A stretch of DNA of 64,000 nucleotides from NCBI GenBank assembly GCA_963693085.1, contig OY856409.1, positions 664,855,591 to 664,919,590 on the forward strand, read 5' to 3'. The stretch is from Alisma plantago-aquatica (lineage: Eukaryota; Streptophyta; Magnoliopsida; Alismatales; Alismataceae). A program made the position numbers and the translations under genes. This document shows positions 58,339-64,000 of the stretch, piece by piece. Within the stretch, counting starts at the first letter, position 1, and each line of letters begins with the position of its first letter. Below the pieces are notes generated by a model. It worked only from the letters and a program-made list of their open reading frames with translations. It made no database searches and was not told the origin of the DNA.

Positions 58339-61282
58339 TGAAACCACCGACACCAAACTGACAATCAAATTAATCGAATGCCGAAGCGATTAGCAGCGGA
58401 ATTATCAAAAATCACTAAAAATTTAAAACTTTTGTAAAGAGATTTTTGAAAGATAAAAACTCATTCATAAACAACATGATAGGTCATTTACAAACTGATC
58501 CATTGATACATCTCTGTAATAAACACATCTCGAGCATTACAACAAAACCCACCTTGTTAACTGTACAAGGTAAGATACAAAATCTCGAGGCATCATGCCA
58601 AAATCCTTAGACCTACTGACTCCTAGGACCTGAGAGTACAGAGACGACATAAGACATGCTATCTATAAGACTAGACAGTCAGTATCTCCACCTGAGATTC
58701 ACTGCTGCCCCTGATGCTGTTGTTGCTGTTGTTGCTCATTCTTAAATGGATTCCTTCGTCCTTGGCGTCTTCCTAAAAAGTAGAAACCTACGGGAGTGAG
58801 ACAATTTGAATAATTGTCCCAGCGAGAGTTATAACTCTCTACCAGAAGCTTTGTTATAGCATATAAGGAATAACAGAAGCAAAGTAACTGAAAATATCAA
58901 CAACATGTTTGGTAATAAGTAAAATAACATTTACTTAAGCAATCACTTCATTAAAGCATATGTAGAACATGTATTCTAGAAACTTGAACATACTATTAAA
59001 GTCAACAATGTAACATCAATCATTGTTTCTCGTAGTACAACCTAAGCAGTTGTACTATACAGATGATTATATTTTTCAAACATCATTATGCCCTGCGGAG
59101 ATGAGGTATACCTCTCATACTCCAACCGACCATTTATAAAAATCACGTCGGTACCATACATAGGTCATCAAAAGAGCCGGATTCTTATGACCTCATCTTC
59201 CTCAGTCAGTAAGAGGATTTACTTGCAGGACATCTTGTGTCTCTGCTGTAATAGCTATCCAGGGTATTCTGGAAACTTCGTTATAGAGTTACAGTGGAGT
59301 TCTGAACTCTCATCGTCATCGAAAGATTTCTTGTTTATCTCTCATCGATGCGGTATTAGTAATTTCTTTGGGAGATTTGTGGTACATCACCCGGTATGAA
59401 TATATAGTGAAGGGTTGAAAGATTAAAGTACATCTACATCAATTCCTACACTAAGACGTAAGGATATTCGCGTCCATATACCCCCATATACTCAAAAGTA
59501 TATGCTCCAGGAGTTCCCTTAGGAAAACCTGTTTCACCATCATTTGGTCTCTGACAATGATGGATCTATGGTCAGGGCTCTACATGATATGATTATACTT
59601 GATTAGTTAGGTACATTCTAGCATTCTTTTAGCATCAAGCATGTTTCCAAGCATTAATCATTAGAACAACAACTATAAAAGTAGAATACTAAATGTATCA
59701 AGTCTAACTCACATCAATTATCAATTGGATATCATTTCTTAACCATTTCATTACTATGATTCAAGAATAGGGTATTCAAACCCTTAATTCATCATAAGTC
59801 ATCTTATTAGCATGGCCTTGATGTTACTCATGGCTCTCACAGCCTATCAATCTTATATGATGTCACTTAACTAGGCAACATGGTATATCACTATTCACAA
59901 AGCTAATAACATGCTTCCAATGAATATGATATCATAACCTTTACCTGGATATAATCATCCTTTTATAAGAACCTGCATAGTTAATTCAATTGACAACAAT
60001 AAACATTTCATTTCCAGATCAGCAATTTATAAAGCAGAATTAACCTTTCAATTCAGGAATAGTACCTTCATGCTTACACTAAGGCTAGGTTCCCTTATTT
60101 ACTTCAATTAGGGTTATTCAATCCCTTTCTTTATGATTAGGAATAATGATTCCTCATCTCATACTTTAATCATGAAGATTCATGCTTAAAAGCATAAGTA
60201 GAGTTAGGGTTTACCCCACTCAATTAAGGTTATTGAATCCCTTTGTCTTATAAGGCATACGAATTCTTATATTGTAATTTGTTCACAGGGTTTCATACTT
60301 GAAAGCATAACCCAGGACTAGGGTTAACATACCCATCCTTCATTAGTTAAGGTTTGTATTCTTTTACTTCAACATAGGGTTATAGAACCTCTTAGCTCTC
60401 GAGGCATAAAGATTTCTCATATTACAACTTGTAATTAGGGTTTCATACTCAAAGGCATAACCCTGAATTACTCCATTTATCAGATCACCCTAAATTAGGG
60501 TTTACTATTCACTTCATAGTGAATTGAGCTCATAGCATCATTATATATGAAAATTATCATCATTGATGCCCTCAATTTAGGTTAAGATTCATTAATCATT
60601 ATAATTAGGATTTCCATGATCTTACCTTGATGGATCATACCCTAATCATGTACATTCTTACATATTGAAAGTACGTTACTTGATTCTCATTCATATTAGG
60701 AGCCTTCTCTCTCTTCTTACTACTAGATGATGTTTAAATCACTCTAGGTTAGATTAGGTCAAGTCATCTTTGATTAACATAGATTAAGTCAACCCATTAT
60801 AATCATTAGGGTTTGCTTGATCAAGGGTTGTTATCTACTTGAACCCTTCAAGGTTACCTTGGTAATATTCTTTAATAATCATATCATGGGTCAATCTACT
60901 AATCACTTAACCCCTTAATGTCTTTAGGTATCATTAGGGTTTAGATTAAACAACCATTGAACCATCTAAGCCTTCAAGGCATTAAGCATAAAATGATTCA
61001 GGAACATGGTTATTCAAACCCTCAGATTATCATAACACTTGTTACCAAGTGACATATAAGCATCAAGTCATCTAACAACATGACCTTGATTGAAGCAATG
61101 CATATACTTTTCACATATCATTACTCTAAAAGCTTATAATTGTTTTCAAGGAATATGACATCATAACTCTTACTTGGCTATGATCACCTCATAATATCAA
61201 CCTGTATGATTTATACAAATAAGGACATGCATATATAACAATGTCAACACAAAACCAAAACTTTTAAATTTCTCTATAGGAC

Positions 61283-61400
61283 ACCACGGTCGTGCCACCT
61301 TGCACGGTCGTGCAAAGTAAGGCTACCACGACCGTGCTCCCTTACATGGTCGTGCAAGTTAAGGCTACCAAGGCCGTTCTCCCTTACACGGTCGGCTACA
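61283..61400. repeat. CACGGTCGTG cluster in LARD-2
   Basis: Six units (ACCACGGTCGTGCC, TGCACGGTCGTGCA, ACCACGACCGTGCT, ACATGGTCGTGCA, CAAGGCCGTT, ACACGGTCGGC) occur within 120 bp, alternating in orientation with a shared TAAGGCTACCA spacer. The motif is that of the Athila LTR cluster. Confidence 0.8.
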
Positions 61401-61989
61401 TAAGATCATTCCATGATTCATATTTATATATATATAAATATAAATATATGTATTCTAATCTTTCATTCTTTTAACTTGATTAGGTCACATCAACCCTTCA
61501 ATCAAGTACATGCTACTATGGTTAACATAGTGTATCAAGCTATTAATCCTATAAACAATTAAGAATTCTCCCTTGAATTGGTTCTTAATCCCTTAGGTAT
61601 TATTAGGGTTTCAACCTTCGCACCTTCATTGATTATCATTACTAATCATTATTGGATTAATAGAACATTCATCATCTTAATTCTCAAAGATTCAATCACA
61701 TTGGACCTCCACTTCATAAGGTATCCAATTGAATTAGGGTTTCCAATGTTGATTCCTTCAATCATTGAATTCATGGAACCAATCATCAATTGGACCTATA
61801 CTCATACCTTAATTGAGTTTAATAGGTCAACCTTCAACTGATTTGTCCCTCACTTGACCCTCAATTGACCATCAATTAGGGTTTAACTCAATCAAATTAG
61901 GGTTTGGAATCAATAACCCTTCAACATATTTCAATGTGGGTTTAATTGATTTGAACCTATTGAACCATCATTCAATTGGGACATGACCT

Positions 61990-63130
61990 GACCCCAAACG
62001 GTCTTGAGGTCGTTTGGATGACCTCCAAACGGTCTTGAGACCGTTTGCCCATCATATCATCAAAATCCAAGTCAATTAATTAAGGTTTGGATCATTGGAT
62101 TGATCACCAAAACAACAATTGATTACATTCCAACTTAGTATCATTGGATCATCAATTGCTTAACCATACTCACCCCTAGACCTCCAAACGGTCTTGGGTG
62201 ACCTCCAAACGGTCTTGAGACCGTTTGGCTCAACCAAACCTTGGACTCTAGTGAAAAGTCATTAGGGTTTGAGCTATTGAGTTGATCATCAAATCATCAT
62301 TGCATTGTATATCAACTTCGTACCTTTAGACCTCTAAACACCTAACCATACTCAACCCTAGACCTACAAACGGTCTTGGGTGACCACCAAACGGTCTTGA
62401 GACCGTTTGGATGAGCTCCAAACGGTCTTGAGATCGTTTGGCCCATCCATCCTTTGGATTCTAGTGAGAAATCATCAAGGATTGGTCTATCGAGTTGATC
62501 AACAATTCAGCACTTAATTGCAATATGATTGGTACCTTTGGACCTTCAATTGATCAACTATACTTGACCCCAGACCTACAAACGGTCTTGGGGTGACCCC
62601 CGAACGGTCTTGAGACCGTTTGGATGATCCCCCAAACGGTCTTGAGACCGTTTGGGCAAGAAAACCCAAAAGGTCAAATCAATTCATTGGAATTTCAACA
62701 CTAATTTCGATTAGGGTTTGCCCAATTGATTAGCCTTCAACTCATTATTACTTGAGAATTAACCCCTAAAATTTGGTGAGTTATTAACCAACATAATTAG
62801 GAACAGGAATCCCAAACGGTCAACGCTTGGTCAACTCACTCAAACGGTCTTGAGACCGTTTTCCCAAAATGTTCAAGTTAATCAGATTGGAAATCAGCAC
62901 TTAATCCAATTAGGTTTTCCTAATTGTTTAGCCTTTAACTCATGATTACTTGGGAGTTAACCTATCAAATTTGGTGGGTTATTATACCACATCATTAGGA
63001 ACAGTAATATCAAACGGTCCACGCTTGGTCAATGCATTCAAACGGTCTTGGAGACCGTTTGCGCCAACCGACCTTGTGAAACCGTTTGCCCTTCAAACGG
63101 TTTTGCAAACCGTTTGGCCAAAGGGGAGAA
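61990..63130. repeat. AAACGGT/ACCGTTT palindrome cluster in LARD-2
   Basis: The same CCAAACGGTCTTGAGACC-type inverted repeats as in LARD-1, with differing unit number and spacing but a conserved core despite divergence of the surrounding DNA. Confidence 0.85.
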
Positions 63131-64000
63131 AACAAGACCGTTTGATAAAGTAACATTGGTAATCATGCCCATCTTCTTCTACCTCCAGATCAAGGTCTGT
63201 TCTTCGTGGTTTTAGTTGCAAGAAAGCAAGGAAGAGTGGGAAAGAAGAAGAACTAAGTACTAATTGCAAGAACAAAGATATGCATAAGAAAGCAAAAGGT
63301 TTAGAGTTATAAAACCCACCTTAAGGTCATTACTTGAGCTCCAAGCTTCCAAGCTTCAATCCTTTAATGGTGTATTGATCTCCACAGGTCGGCCAAGGGT
63401 TTTTCTCCAAGGAAAGGTTGGGAAAAGATGGCTAGAAAGAGGAAACAAGTAAGGAAGACCATAAAACCAACCTTGCACCATGAATTCCTCCATGAATCCG
63501 AGCAAGAAGATGACCAAAGCTTACCTAGAACTCCTTATCCGTCCTCCTATGCTCCAGAGCTCTGTCCTAAGTTGGTCTAAGAAAGGGGATACGAAGGTAA
63601 GTGAAGGAAACGATCCTTGCTAAGTGAGAAAAGGTGTATATATATACTTTGGGTGAATTTCCAACATAAGGACAACTTGTTTCTCCATTTCTCATCTAGG
63701 TCCTTCCCTTCTTCTAAGCCACGTTTCTCCCTTCCATACTTAAGAAAAACTCATCTTAAACCCAAGGTCTAAAGGTGAAGAAAGCCAACTTTTTACTAAG
63801 TTGCACATATAGAAGGGTTATTAGGCTTATAACTTGATTATTTAATTTATAAGGGTTATCATTCTTATTTGATTATTCAATTGAAGTGCCCTATTCATCA
63901 TTCTTAGTCTAAATGATGCCAAGAGTCATAAATATACTCTAAAAGGTGTATTTTACAAGTTTCATCCCTCATTTTGGGTAAATTGCACTTTATACCAAAA

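Larger units (their letters stand above)
58339..64000 (-). mobile_element. LARD-2: partial LTR of a diverged LARD-1 relative
   Basis: It begins TGAAACCACCGACACC and is colinear, at moderate identity, with the whole LARD-1 LTR: the GCGGAATTA(T/C) segment, the 'ATGCCCTG(A/C)GGAGATGAGGT' block at 59090 against 11640, the TTAGGGTTT region, the ACCGTTT palindromes, and the final AAATTGCAC stretch. It would need about 340 bp more to finish. ACAAC at 58334-58338 is the candidate left duplication. Whether this is a solo LTR or part of a full element cannot be told. It carries a CACGGTCGTG cluster (61283-61400) that the LARD-1 LTRs lack. No ORF is recognised. Confidence 0.85.

Noticed and set aside
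1..64000. Host genes, tRNA genes or organellar DNA
   Set aside because: I looked for long non-TE frames, cloverleaf-like sequences and plastid or mitochondrial gene motifs and saw none. A tRNAscan and a protein-database search would be decisive but cannot be run here.

Overview
This window is nuclear DNA from a flowering plant with a large, repeat-rich genome. I could not identify the species. No host gene, tRNA or rRNA gene was recognised; almost every base can be assigned to nine transposable elements nested inside one another. The plant origin follows from the element families: CACTA/En-Spm DNA transposons with TNP2 and Ulp1 genes, an Athila-type Ty3 retrotransposon primed by tRNA-Asp, a Cassandra TRIM with 5S-like LTRs, a Copia element primed by initiator tRNA-Met, and an L1-type LINE.

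Layout. (1) CACTA-A, a large autonomous-type element on the + strand, runs from beyond the left edge to 23648. It carries a broken TNP2 transposase (985-1194 continuing at 16319-19352) and a nearly intact TNP1-like/Ulp1 protease fusion gene (19477-22598). (2) Inside its TNP2 gene sits a gag-only Ty3 element with very long LTRs (LARD-1, 1195-16318, - strand, TSD GTTAT). (3) Inside the left LTR of LARD-1 sits CACTA-B (3709-6328, TSD ACA), whose only gene is an intact, intron-containing Ulp1-like protease. The right LTR of LARD-1 preserves the empty site. (4) A full-length but decayed LINE (23708-29893, - strand, 16-bp TSD). (5) Element X, an old Ty3-like element with a tiny internal region (LTR tail to 31315, PBS 31316, PPT 32098-32110, second LTR to 33487). 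It is the probable host of CACTA-A, the LINE and Athila. (6) An Athila element (33488 to beyond 58338, - strand) with gag, protease, RT/RNase H, integrase and the Athila ORF-1 (env-like) gene, all carrying stops or frameshifts. (7) Cassandra (39745-40576) inside Athila. (8) A Copia element with a gag gene and a shredded pol (46729-55861, TSD TGGGC), inserted near the start of the Athila gag. (9) LARD-2, a diverged relative of the LARD-1 LTR (58339 to the right edge), inserted in the Athila 5' LTR.

How they relate. LARD-1 and the Copia element have very similar LTR pairs yet lack a working pol, so both look like passengers mobilised in trans. Athila LTRs are visibly more diverged and Athila is the older host. 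In both CACTA elements the Ulp1 protease domain is the best preserved part. Several unrelated families carry dense clusters of short CG-containing palindromes, which is the most unusual sequence-level pattern in the window.
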